From Streptomyces tendae (GTDB taxonomy: Bacteria; Actinomycetota; Actinomycetes; Streptomycetales; Streptomycetaceae): a stretch of 64,000 nucleotides of DNA. Positions 1 to 7,385 of this stretch are shown here, piece by piece. Positions within the stretch are counted from its first letter, which is position 1; every line of letters starts with the position of its first letter. The stretch covers positions 372,001-436,000 of the forward strand of contig NZ_BMUY01000005.1 of assembly GCF_014650435.1 (NCBI RefSeq), written 5' to 3'. Position numbers and translations under genes: made by a program. The notes beneath the pieces were generated by a model. The model was not told the origin of the DNA, searched no databases, and saw nothing but the letters and a program-made list of their open reading frames with translations.

Positions 1-623
1 TCCAGCAGCGGCGCGGACCGCGCGGGCAGCACGTCGACCCCGTCGGTCACGACGCGCTCGCCCGTCTCCACGGCCTCCTGAGCCACCCGGTCCATCTCGT
101 CCGAGAGCCGCGCCAGCACCCCCGTCGCGTCGAACGGATCGAGACCGAGCAGCCGCACGACGGCCGTCGCGGGTCCGCTCACCCCCTCGTAGAGGGAGCA
201 GTACGCCGCGTCGAGCGGCCCCAGACCGGCCGCACGCGCGGCCAGTCCCAGCACGACGGGCTGATGGGCGCCCTTGGGGAACAGCGCGGCCAGGGCGTCG
301 AGTTCGGCACTCGGCCAGGTCGCCCGGGCGGCCCGCATCAGCTGCCGTCCCAGCCTGCGCGCCGCCACCCGCAGGGCGGGCGACGGGGTGCGGGCGTCGG
401 CGGCCCGGTTAAGTTCCCCGGGGTCGACACCGAGGGCGGCGGCAGCCGCGACGCACGCCGCGACGACCCCGCTCGTGTGCAGCCGCCCCCGGCAGAACGC
501 CTCCAGGCTCGCGGCGTCGGTGATGCGTCCCGCCCGGACGGCGGCCTCCGCCCCGCCGGAGTGGGCGTGCCCTCCGGCGGGAAATCGGCCGTCCGCGAGG
601 ACGAGCAGTGCGGCGCGGGTCAT
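1..623 (-). CDS. ureF: Urease accessory protein UreF (partial, C-terminus cut by window edge)
   Basis: UreF acts with UreG and UreD/H in the GTP-driven delivery of nickel to the urease apoenzyme in the cytoplasm. The reading frame starts at the ATG at 623 (minus strand) and stays open to base 1, giving about 207 residues of a family that is usually about 220 long. The N-terminus has the typical UreF opening, with LLVLADGRFPAGGHAHSGG over residues 6-24, followed by Ala/Leu-rich helices. It lies 8 bases downstream of the ureC stop on the same strand, so it is the fourth gene of a ureABCF operon. ureG and ureD would be expected beyond the left edge. Confidence 0.9.
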   Translation of the reverse strand, partial: MTRAALLVLADGRFPAGGHAHSGGAEAAVRAGRITDAASLEAFCRGRLHTSGVVAACVAAAAALGVDPGELNRAADARTPSPALRVAARRLGRQLMRAARATWPSAELDALAALFPKGAHQPVVLGLAARAAGLGPLDAAYCSLYEGVSGPATAVVRLLGLDPFDATGVLARLSDEMDRVAQEAVETGERVVTDGVDVLPARSAPLL

Positions 624-631
624 ACCGGCGC

Positions 632-2353
632 TCAGAAGAGGAAGTACCGCTGGGCCAGCGGCAGTTCGGCGACGGGGGCGGGTTCGACGAGTTCGCCGTC
701 GATGGTCACCGCGAAGGAGTCCGCGGCCACCTCCACCCGGGGCAGCGCGTCGTTCTGGCGCATGTCGGCCTTGGTACGGCCGCGCGTGGACCGGATGGGC
801 ACGAACTCCCGCCCGAGCCCGAGCCGCTGTGCCAATCCGTCCTCGACGGCCTGCTCGGACACGAAGTTGACCGAGTTGGTGGCGGGGGCGGCCCCCAGGG
901 CACCGAACATCGGGCGCGGCAGGACGGGTTGCGGCGTGGGGATGGAGGCGTTCGCGTCGCCCACCTGCGCGTACGCGATCTGGCCGCCCTTGATGACGAG
1001 CTGCGGCTTCACCCCGAAGAAGCGGGGGTCCCAGAGCACCAGGTCGGCGAGCTTGCCGGTCTCGACGGACCCGACCTCGTGCTCGATGCCCTGGGCGACG
1101 GCGGGGTTGATGGTGTACTTGGCGACATAGCGACGGGCGCGCAGGTTGTCGGCGCGGGTGTCGCCGGGCAGGAGGCCGCGCCGGCGCTTCATCACGTGCG
1201 CGGTCTGCCAGGTGCGCAGGATCACCTCGCCGATGCGGCCCATGGCCTGGGCGTCCGACGACATGATGGAGATCGCGCCCATGTCGTGCAGGATGTCCTC
1301 GGCCGCGATGGTGCTGGGCCGGATCCGGGACTCGGCGAAGGCGAGGTCCTCGGGGACGGCGGGGTTGAGGTGGTGGCAGACCATCAGCATGTCGAGGTGT
1401 TCCTCGACGGTGTTGACGGTGTGCGGCCGGGTCGGGTTGGTGGACGCCGGCAGCATGTTGGGCAGCGACACCGCCGTGATCATGTCAGGCGCGTGGCCGC
1501 CGCCGGCGCCCTCCACGTGGAAGGCGTGCAGGGTGCGGCCCGCGACCGCGTCGAAGGTGTCGCCGACGAAGCCGGCCTCGTTCAGGGTGTCGGAGTGGAC
1601 GGCGAGTTGGACACCGGACTCCCCGCACACGTCCAGGCAGGCGGAGATCACGGCGGGGGTCGCGCCCCAGTCCTCGTGGATCTTGAAGCCGAGGACGCCG
1701 GCGCGCAGTTGGTCGCGCATGGACTCCTTCGACATGGTGCTGCCCTTGCCGAGGAAGCCGATGTTGACGGGGCTCGACTCCAGGGCGGCGAACATCCACG
1801 CCAGATGCCAGGCGCCGGGCGTGACGGTGGTCGCCTTGCTGCCCTCGGCCGGGCCGGTGCCGCCGCCGATGAGCGTGGTGACGCCGGACGCCAGCGCCTC
1901 GTGGACGGCGTCGGGCGCGATGAAGTGGACGTGGGTGTCGATGCCGCCCGCGGTGACGATCTTCCCGTTGCCCGCGACGATCTCCGTCTCGGGGCCGATG
2001 ACCAGGTCGGGGTGGACACCGTCCATGGTGTCGGGGTTGCCGGCCTTGCCGATGCCGGTGATCCGGCCGTCGCGGATGCCTATGTCGGCCTTGACGATCC
2101 CCCAGTGGTCGATGATCACGGCTCCGGTGATCACCGTGTCGGGGGCGCCTTCGGCGCGGGTGGTGCGCGCCTGGCCCATGGACTCGCGCAGTACCTTGCC
2201 GCCGCCGAAGACGGCTTCGTCGCCGGAGCGGCCGGGGCCGCCCGAGCGATCCTCCTCGATCTCGACGAGGAGGTCGGTGTCGGCGAGGCGAACGCGGTCG
2301 CCGGTGGTCGGGCCGAACAGGTCGGCGTAGGCGGTGCGGGACAGTTCAGGCAT
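632..2353 (-). CDS. ureC: Urease alpha subunit
   Basis: Catalytic subunit of cytoplasmic urease, which hydrolyses urea to ammonia and carbamate at a dinickel centre. The protein is 573 residues, the normal length for a separate alpha subunit. The metal and active-site motifs are intact in order: GIDTHVHF, the carbamylated-lysine motif GFKIHEDW, the HSDTLNE stretch, HAFHVEGAGGGHAPD, the flap motif MVCHHLNP and the aspartate in SSDAQAMGR. I chose the ATG at 2353 (start MPELSRTAYADLFGPTTGD) because this matches the usual UreC N-terminus. The frame is open 14 codons further upstream, inside ureB. It overlaps the end of ureB by 8 bases, which suggests translational coupling. Confidence 0.97.
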   Translation of the reverse strand: MPELSRTAYADLFGPTTGDRVRLADTDLLVEIEEDRSGGPGRSGDEAVFGGGKVLRESMGQARTTRAEGAPDTVITGAVIIDHWGIVKADIGIRDGRITGIGKAGNPDTMDGVHPDLVIGPETEIVAGNGKIVTAGGIDTHVHFIAPDAVHEALASGVTTLIGGGTGPAEGSKATTVTPGAWHLAWMFAALESSPVNIGFLGKGSTMSKESMRDQLRAGVLGFKIHEDWGATPAVISACLDVCGESGVQLAVHSDTLNEAGFVGDTFDAVAGRTLHAFHVEGAGGGHAPDMITAVSLPNMLPASTNPTRPHTVNTVEEHLDMLMVCHHLNPAVPEDLAFAESRIRPSTIAAEDILHDMGAISIMSSDAQAMGRIGEVILRTWQTAHVMKRRRGLLPGDTRADNLRARRYVAKYTINPAVAQGIEHEVGSVETGKLADLVLWDPRFFGVKPQLVIKGGQIAYAQVGDANASIPTPQPVLPRPMFGALGAAPATNSVNFVSEQAVEDGLAQRLGLGREFVPIRSTRGRTKADMRQNDALPRVEVAADSFAVTIDGELVEPAPVAELPLAQRYFLF

Positions 2354-2657
2354 CGAGGGCACCTCCGGTCGCGCCGCGCAGTCCGACGACGACACGGGCT
2401 CCCGCGAGGGGGATCAGCCGCACGTCGACGGGGACGCCGGGCTCGAACCGGACGGCGGTGCCGGCGGCGATGTCCAGCCGCCTGCCGTGCGCCGCGGCGC
2501 GGTCGAACTCGAGACCGGGGTTGGCCTCGGCGAAGTGGTAGTGGGAGCCGACCTGGACGGGCCGGTCGGCGGTGTTGAGCACGGTCAGGCGGGTGACTTC
2601 GCGGCCTTCGTTGAAGGCGACCGGCTCGTCGGCGAACAGGATCTCTCCGGGGATCAC
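2346..2657 (-). CDS. ureB: Urease beta subunit
   Basis: Structural beta subunit of the UreABC heterotrimer. The product is 103 residues, the usual size, and begins MIPGEILFADEPVAFNEG from a GTG codon at 2657. It contains the family core NTADRPVQVGSHYHFAEANPGLEF-like segment and ends in a Gly/Arg-rich tail. The frame is open far upstream into ureA, but only the GTG at 2657 gives the conserved start. The gap to ureA is short and it overlaps ureC, so the three subunits are made from one message. Confidence 0.95.
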   Translation of the reverse strand: MIPGEILFADEPVAFNEGREVTRLTVLNTADRPVQVGSHYHFAEANPGLEFDRAAAHGRRLDIAAGTAVRFEPGVPVDVRLIPLAGARVVVGLRGATGGALDA

Positions 2658-2671
2658 GACTGCTGCCCCCG

Positions 2672-2974
<303 letters not shown>

Positions 2975-3045
2975 TTACCACCTCACAGGGCATCACGCCA
3001 GGACCGGCCGGTCCGGCTGCCGCGGCCACCGCGACGGCTCTAGAT

Positions 3046-3061
3046 GTAACACACGTGAACC
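3046..3061 (+). promoter_or_regulatory. Candidate GlnR-type nitrogen-control site upstream of ureA
   Basis: Reads GTAAC-N6-GAACC. This is one mismatch from the GTnAC-N6-GAAAC half-site arrangement described for the actinobacterial nitrogen regulator GlnR. It lies about 72 bases upstream of the ureA start, a plausible promoter-proximal place. Only one a/b pair is visible, so this is a short match that could occur by chance. Confidence 0.35.
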
Positions 3062-3198
3062 GGCCGGAAAGCATCTACCGGTCCGTGGAAAACCGCAGGT
3101 GGATCGGGGTGCAGACTAGGGCTACAGTGTTACGGCCACGTCACCCGGTTTTGACCGATTGATTACCGATGCAGTCGGCGGCTTCCGGCATGCCCGCA

Positions 3199-3480
3199 CT
3201 AGGACGGGTTCGGCCCCCGGTGCTCCGCGGCGATGCCGAAGCGGTGGGGCTCCCGCGGCGTCGCGGCGGCCGGGTCGTGGACCGCGGCGACCGAGGTGAC
3301 CACCTGGCCGTCCGGGGAGTCCTGGATCTCTTCCAGCCGTTCGAGGTCGGCGGCGGAGACGAGGGCGACGAGGGGCTTGCCGTGCCGTGTCACGACGACG
3401 CGCTCGCCGCCGTACACCACCCGGTTGATCAGGTCGGCCAGCTCGGCCCTGGCTTGCGTCACCGGAATCTCGTAGGCCAT
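3199..3480 (-). CDS. Phd/YefM-family antitoxin-like protein, no toxin partner
   Basis: A 93-residue protein beginning MAYEIPVTQARAELADLINRV, followed by GERVVVTRHGKPLVALVSAADLERLEE. This is the typical Phd/YefM fold, a DNA-binding N-terminal domain that in toxin-antitoxin pairs represses the operon while the C-terminus binds the toxin. The tail from about residue 56 (DSPDGQVVTSVAAVHDPAAATPRE) is not recognisable as a toxin-binding segment. No RelE, Doc or PIN toxin flanks it: the neighbours are ureA (same strand, 224 bases away) and a divergent ClpP gene. It may be an orphan antitoxin working only as a small regulator. Confidence 0.8.
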   Translation of the reverse strand: MAYEIPVTQARAELADLINRVVYGGERVVVTRHGKPLVALVSAADLERLEEIQDSPDGQVVTSVAAVHDPAAATPREPHRFGIAAEHRGPNPS

Positions 3481-3591
3481 GGGCCCAGCTTACGGTTTCG
3501 CCCGAATCCACACCCGGCAAGCGTACGTCCTGTACATTTTTTACAGAGACAGCGCAGCCGAAGTCGGTACTGCCACGAGGAGGGGTTCGTC

Positions 3592-4227
3592 ATGACCCGG
3601 CCGTCCGCCCGCCATGTCCTGCCGGAGTTCACCGAGCGCACGAGTGCGGGGACCCGGACTTCGGACCCGTACTCCAAGCTGCTCCAGGAGCGCATCGTCT
3701 TCCTCGGGACACCGATCGACGAGACCTCGGCGAACGACGTGACGGCCCAGTTGCTGTACCTGGAGCACCAGGCGCCGGACCGGGACATCGAGCTCTACGT
3801 CAACTCGCCCGGCGGTTCCTTCACCGCCATGACCGCGATCTACGACACGATGCGCCACCTCGCCTGCGACGTGGCGACGACCTGCCTCGGGCAGGCCGGT
3901 TCGTCCGCCGCGGTGCTGCTGGCGGCGGGAGCCGCGGGCAAGCGCGCCGTACTGCCGGGCGCCCGGGTGGTGATCCGCCAGCCGGCGCTCACCGAACCGG
4001 TGGAGGGCCCGGCGAGCGACCTCGCCGTCCACGCCGCCGAATTGCTCCGTGTCCGCGCCCGACTGGAGGAGATCCTCGTACGGCACACGGGCCGCACGCC
4101 CGAGCAGGTGCGCACGGACATCGAGCGGGACACGGTCCTGGACGCGCAACAGGCCCTGGAGTACGGGCTGGTGGACCGGATCGTGCCGGGGCGCAGGACC
4201 CCGCCCGCCTCGCCCGGCGCGAGGTGA
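3592..4227 (+). CDS. ClpP-like serine peptidase paralogue with the catalytic His replaced by Arg
   Basis: A 211-residue member of the Clp protease proteolytic subunit family (peptidase S14), which normally forms barrel-shaped tetradecamers fed by Clp ATPases. The hydrophobic core VFLGTPIDETSANDV and the oxyanion-loop motif NSPGGSFTAM are present. The nucleophile is kept at Ser104 in GQAGSSAA, and the Asp at about 180 in ERDTVLD aligns with the third triad residue. The histidine expected in the motif xVMIHQP is Arg129 (RVVIRQPAL). The protein may be inactive alone and assemble with another ClpP, as is known for heteromeric ClpP rings in actinobacteria. The start ATG at 3592 follows the RBS GAGGAGGGG. 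A small helical protein follows 7 bases downstream. Confidence 0.88.
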   Translation: MTRPSARHVLPEFTERTSAGTRTSDPYSKLLQERIVFLGTPIDETSANDVTAQLLYLEHQAPDRDIELYVNSPGGSFTAMTAIYDTMRHLACDVATTCLGQAGSSAAVLLAAGAAGKRAVLPGARVVIRQPALTEPVEGPASDLAVHAAELLRVRARLEEILVRHTGRTPEQVRTDIERDTVLDAQQALEYGLVDRIVPGRRTPPASPGAR

Positions 4228-4234
4228 TCCGCCC

Positions 4235-4543
4235 GTGCTGCCACCCGAGTTGCCCCCGCTGCCCGCCCTGACCCGCGCCGAGGCCGAGGTCATCGACCGC
4301 TATCTGGACGTCGTCGACCTGCTCGGGCGCATCAACCCGGGGCGTGACGGCGACACCTACGGCGGGCTGCGGGCCGCCCAGGCGCTGGTGGGCAAGGCGA
4401 CGGCGCTGCGTGACGCGCTGGCGCTGATGCACCGGCGCGGCGAGACGGAGGTGCACGCCGCCACCCTGGCCCGGGCCCTGCGGGTGCTGGACGGTGAGCG
4501 CCGCGCCGCGCGGGTCGGCCTCCCGCCGCGCACCGGGAGCTGA
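4235..4543 (+). CDS. Small conserved helical protein of unknown function, downstream of clpP-like gene
   Basis: I do not recognise a family. From the GTG at 4235 the product is 102 residues: a proline-rich start (MLPPELPPLPALTRAEAEV), then several predicted helices rich in Ala, Leu and Arg, with no cysteines and no membrane segment. It starts 7 bases after the ClpP-like stop and is probably co-transcribed with it. A role connected with that ClpP paralogue is only a guess from position. Confidence 0.6.
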   Translation: MLPPELPPLPALTRAEAEVIDRYLDVVDLLGRINPGRDGDTYGGLRAAQALVGKATALRDALALMHRRGETEVHAATLARALRVLDGERRAARVGLPPRTGS

Positions 4544-4811
4544 GAAGGCCCGAGTCGAAACGGACCAAACGGCGTACCCCCTTTCGGCGTAGGGACACCT
4601 TCGATTCACGACCGGTCGAAGTTGCGGCGCCCCGTGCCCGGCCGGTGCGACGGGCCGCTCCGCCGCTGGTCCCGGGGCCGTCACCGCACTCGACGGCACC
4701 TCGAACACGAGGTGGTGACCCGAACGGGCGAGTGGGACGTAACAACACAAAGGGCACGTTCCGTTGGGAAATCCCCTCGGGGCGGGACAAGATCCGTGAC
4801 TGACGACAAGC

Positions 4812-4868
4812 CCCCGCCGCAGCGGCGGGGCGGTCCGGGCGGACGCCGAGTCCTGCCGCCGTCCGGAC
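4812..4868 (+). terminator. Tandem GC-rich hairpins between the clpP-like operon and the riboswitch
   Basis: Two adjacent inverted repeats. The first is CCCCGCCGC / GCGGCGGGG at 4812-4830. The second begins GTCCGG near 4833 and ends CCGGAC at 4868. They lie about 270 bases after the small protein gene and just before the riboswitch. They could terminate the clpP-like transcript, or be part of the leader of the NlpC/P60 gene. No U-tract follows, as is common in Streptomyces. Confidence 0.35.
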
Positions 4869-4877
4869 GACCGGTCG

Positions 4878-5042
4878 CGAGGAAGTGGATCGGCAGGAGT
4901 GGAGGACCCGAGCACGACGGGTCGCCGGCACGGCCGCCTCCGCGAGAGGCACCGGGCCGAGCGGTCCTTGGGGTGAAGCCGCACTCGTGCGGCCGGGCAA
5001 CTTCGCCAGCCCGAATCCGACAGGTCATCCTTCACAGGCGGC
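4878..5042 (+). ncRNA. Cyclic-di-AMP (ydaO-type) riboswitch
   Basis: The 5' leader of the NlpC/P60 gene carries the conserved blocks of the ydaO/yuaA RNA in order. A purine-rich GGAGTGGAGGACCC block lies at about 4896-4910, TGGGGTGAAGCCG at 4969-4981, then GGGCAACTTCGCCAGCCCGAA and TCCGACAGGTCATCCTTCACAGGC up to about 5039. In Streptomyces this RNA class precedes genes for secreted cell-wall hydrolases and turns them down when c-di-AMP is high. The start of gene translation is about 17 bases after the last block. Exact boundaries are approximate. Confidence 0.88.
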
Positions 5043-5058
5043 TGACGAAGGGTTGCGC

Positions 5059-5532
5059 ATGTCCGCGCTCAATCGCGTCCCGTCCCTGATGGCTCGTGCC
5101 GGTACGGCCTCGGCCCTCACCCTCGCCGCCGTGGGCGGCTCCGTCGTGGTTCCCGGTGTCGCCTCCGAGGCGGCCGCGGCGAGCCATGCGACGAAAGCCC
5201 TCAAGATCGCGGCCTCCAAGAAGGGTTCCCCGTACCGCTGGGGCGCCACCGGTCCGCACCGGTTCGACTGTTCCGGCCTGACGCTGTACTCGTTCAAGAA
5301 GGCCGGCAAGAAGCTGCCGCGCACCGCGGCCCAGCAGTACAACAAGACCCGCCATGTCTCCGCCAAGAACCGCAAGGCCGGCGATCTCGTGTTCTTCCAC
5401 TCCGGCCGCAGCGTCTACCACGTCGGCATCTACGCCGGGAAGGGCAGGCTCTGGCACGCCCCGAAGACCGGGGACGTGGTGCGGCTGCAGAAGATCTGGA
5501 CCTCAAGCGTCTGGTACGGCCGGGTCAAGTAG
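5059..5532 (+). CDS. Secreted NlpC/P60 peptidoglycan endopeptidase
   Basis: A 157-residue secreted cysteine peptidase expected to cut peptide stems of peptidoglycan. Residues 1-41 form a Sec signal peptide with a basic start, a hydrophobic segment and an Ala-rich cleavage region. The remaining ~115 residues are a bare NlpC/P60 domain: catalytic Cys71 in RFDCSGLT, His121 in YHVGIYAG, and His133 as the third polar residue in LWHAPKTGD. There is no LysM or SH3 domain, so it is a minimal member of the family. The ATG at 5059 sits directly behind the c-di-AMP riboswitch, which fits control of wall turnover by c-di-AMP. Confidence 0.92.
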   Translation: MSALNRVPSLMARAGTASALTLAAVGGSVVVPGVASEAAAASHATKALKIAASKKGSPYRWGATGPHRFDCSGLTLYSFKKAGKKLPRTAAQQYNKTRHVSAKNRKAGDLVFFHSGRSVYHVGIYAGKGRLWHAPKTGDVVRLQKIWTSSVWYGRVK

Positions 5533-6015
5533 CCCGTCCGCGGGGGTGACGGCGCTCTGCCCCGCCGTCACCCCCGCGGGTGTGCCCGGCCCGCCCGGGG
5601 GCGTCCAGGGCAGTTCGACGGAAATGGTCTTGCCGCCCTCGCGGGTGGGCCGGACCCTCAGCCGGCCGCCGCACTCGGCGGTCAGCCAGCGGATGATCAC
5701 CATGCCCCGCCCGTTGTCCTGCTGGACGGCGGCGGGCAGCCGCTTGGGAAAGCGGGGATGGCTGTCGGTGACGCCGAGTCGCAGCCGCTCGTCGCGGTCG
5801 AGGACGAGGTCCACCGTGAAGGTGGGCGACTGCCCGAACGTGTGCTGAACCGCGTTGGTCGCCAGTTCGGAGATGATGAGCCGCACGGTCTCGGACAGTT
5901 CGGCGTCGCCCGGCAGCCCCCACTCCGCCAGGGTGCCGACCACGTAGGTCCGCGCGGCGGCCACCGAGGCGGGATCGCTCGGCAGAGTGACGGATGCTTC
6001 CAGATGGTCTGCCAT
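5503..6015 (-). CDS. Anti-sigma-factor-type ATP-binding protein (HATPase_c_2 / RsbW-like)
   Basis: A 170-residue GHKL-fold ATPase of the kind found in dozens of copies in Streptomyces. The N-box is SELATNAVQHTF (residues 50-61), the D-x-G-type region is LGVTDSHPRFP, and the glycine box is NGRGMVIIRWLTAECG. These proteins bind sigma or partner proteins and can act as serine kinases. The C-terminal 30 residues (PPGGPGTPAGVTAGQS...) are low complexity. The stop at 5503 lies 30 bases inside the convergent NlpC/P60 gene. Upstream and divergent is an XRE/DUF5753 + DUF397 pair, a regular neighbour of this family, so the three probably form one regulatory module. Confidence 0.88.
   Translation of the reverse strand: MADHLEASVTLPSDPASVAAARTYVVGTLAEWGLPGDAELSETVRLIISELATNAVQHTFGQSPTFTVDLVLDRDERLRLGVTDSHPRFPKRLPAAVQQDNGRGMVIIRWLTAECGGRLRVRPTREGGKTISVELPWTPPGGPGTPAGVTAGQSAVTPADGLLDPAVPDA
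5538..5579. terminator. Bidirectional hairpin terminator
   Basis: A perfect 15-bp inverted repeat, CCGCGGGGGTGACGG / CCGTCACCCCCGCGG, with a 12-base loop. It begins 6 bases after the NlpC/P60 stop. It also lies inside the last codons of the opposite-strand ATPase gene, so it may end both transcripts. Confidence 0.75.
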
Positions 6016-6231
6016 GGCGACGTCGTCCCTTTCTCACGGGACCGCAGGCCCGACACGGAGCGGATGGTTCGAGTACGGTCCCGGACTGGTGCTTCGCCGC
6101 CAGACTGCCACCAACAGACCCGTGGAGGGCGGCGATCCACCAAGATATGCATATATCTGTCGCTCGAAGCGGTGAACTCTGCGACGGCAGAGCGTATTCG
6201 GGCGGCTCATAAGGAGTAGGGGAGTTGTCCC

Positions 6232-7092
6232 ATGCAGCACGGTCCCGTGGTGCGCCGCCGAAAGCTGGGCGCGGAACTGCGCGCCCTGCGCACATCGGCG
6301 GGCATCACCAGCGGCGAGGCGGCCCGGCTCGTGGGCTGGCACCAGTCGAAGATCAGCCGGATCGAGACGGGGACGAGCGGGGCGAAACCGTCCGACGTGC
6401 GGTTACTGCTGGACGCCTACGGCGTGGACGACGAGCAGCTGCGGGGGCTGCTGGTGACGCTGGCGCGCTCCGAGGACGCGGCGGGACGCAACCACTGGTG
6501 GCACGCGTACCGCGGGGTACTGCCCCCGACCTACCGCGACTTCATCAGCCTGGAGTCGCAGGCCAGCGCGATGCGCACGCTGGAGACCACGGTGGTCCCC
6601 GGCCTGCTCCAGACGCCGGAGTACGCCCGCGCGGTGACGCGGGCCGCGGTGGACGGCATGCCGACGGAACGGCTGGACACGCTGGTGGAGGTCCGGCTGG
6701 CGCGGCAGGACGTGCTGCGCGGCGAGCCGCCCCTGGAGCTGAGCGCGGTACTCGACGAGGCGGTACTGCGCCGCGAGGTGGGCGGGCCCGGGGTGATGGC
6801 CCGTCAACTGGCCAGACTGGTCGACGCCGCGCGGCTCCCCCATGTCCGCCTCCAGGTCCTGCCGTTTTCCGCCGGGGCGCACATCGGCGTCACCGGCCCT
6901 TTCGTAATCTTCTCATTTTCGAGCACTTCTGATCTGGACGTGGTTGTTCTCGACCACTTGACGAGTAGCCTGCACCTCGAACGGAAAGAAGACCTGGAGG
7001 CCTACACCGAGGCCTTCAACGCCCTTCTGATCCATGCCCTTTCGCCCGAGGACTCGTTGGACTTCATCGCCGCGACCGCGGCAGGCGCGTAA
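6232..7092 (+). CDS. XRE-family HTH regulator with DUF5753 domain
   Basis: A 286-residue protein with an N-terminal helix-turn-helix (residues 10-70, including ITSGEAARLVGWHQSKISRIE) and a C-terminal DUF5753 domain. The latter carries the motifs VVPGLLQTPEYARAV, LDEAVLRREVGG, LQVLPF and VVLDHLTSSLHLE. This architecture is characteristic of the WhiJ/AbaA-orfA-like regulators of Streptomyces, which pair with a small DUF397 protein, here 9 bases downstream. The start ATG at 6232 is preceded by AAGGAGTAGGGGAG. The intergenic stretch shared with the divergent ATPase (6016-6231) is AT-richer around 6143-6165 and probably holds both promoters. Confidence 0.93.
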   Translation: MQHGPVVRRRKLGAELRALRTSAGITSGEAARLVGWHQSKISRIETGTSGAKPSDVRLLLDAYGVDDEQLRGLLVTLARSEDAAGRNHWWHAYRGVLPPTYRDFISLESQASAMRTLETTVVPGLLQTPEYARAVTRAAVDGMPTERLDTLVEVRLARQDVLRGEPPLELSAVLDEAVLRREVGGPGVMARQLARLVDAARLPHVRLQVLPFSAGAHIGVTGPFVIFSFSSTSDLDVVVLDHLTSSLHLERKEDLEAYTEAFNALLIHALSPEDSLDFIAATAAGA

Positions 7093-7101
7093 GGAGGCAC
7101 C

Positions 7102-7344
7102 ATGTCAGGATCCCTGTCCGAACGTCCCCGGAACATCCCTGTCAGCACCGATATGACCGGCGTGCGGTGGCTGCGCAGCAGCTACAGCACCGGGGCCAAC
7201 AACTGTGTGGAGACGGCCCGTCCGTCAGTCGGCCGCTGCGCCGGACTGCTCGCCGTGCGCGACTCCAAGAACCCGGCCGGACCCGCCCTGCTCATCTCCC
7301 CCGAGAGCTGGACGGCGTTCACCGCCGGAGTCCACCGCGGCTGA
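7102..7344 (+). CDS. DUF397 small protein
   Basis: An 80-residue DUF397 protein with the signature WLRSSYSTGANNCVE followed by VRDSKNPAGPALLISPESWTAFTAGV. Such proteins partner the XRE/DUF5753 regulator encoded immediately upstream, and some behave as antagonists of it. The RBS AAGGAGG overlaps the end of the upstream gene. A second Met in frame (TDMTGVRW) could be an alternative start. Confidence 0.92.
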   Translation: MSGSLSERPRNIPVSTDMTGVRWLRSSYSTGANNCVETARPSVGRCAGLLAVRDSKNPAGPALLISPESWTAFTAGVHRG

Positions 7345-7385
7345 CCCGCCGCACCCCGGACGGCGCACGGCCGTGTCCCGCCGAC

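Noticed and set aside
608..2578. A 656-codon open frame on the plus strand across ureC
   Set aside because: It lies antisense to intact ureC and its translation is Gly/Val/His-rich without any domain, as expected for a shadow frame in high-GC DNA.
3122..3198. A remnant toxin gene next to the Phd-like antitoxin
   Set aside because: No frame downstream or upstream encodes a Doc, RelE or PIN-like segment. The space is too short and shows only frame shadows.
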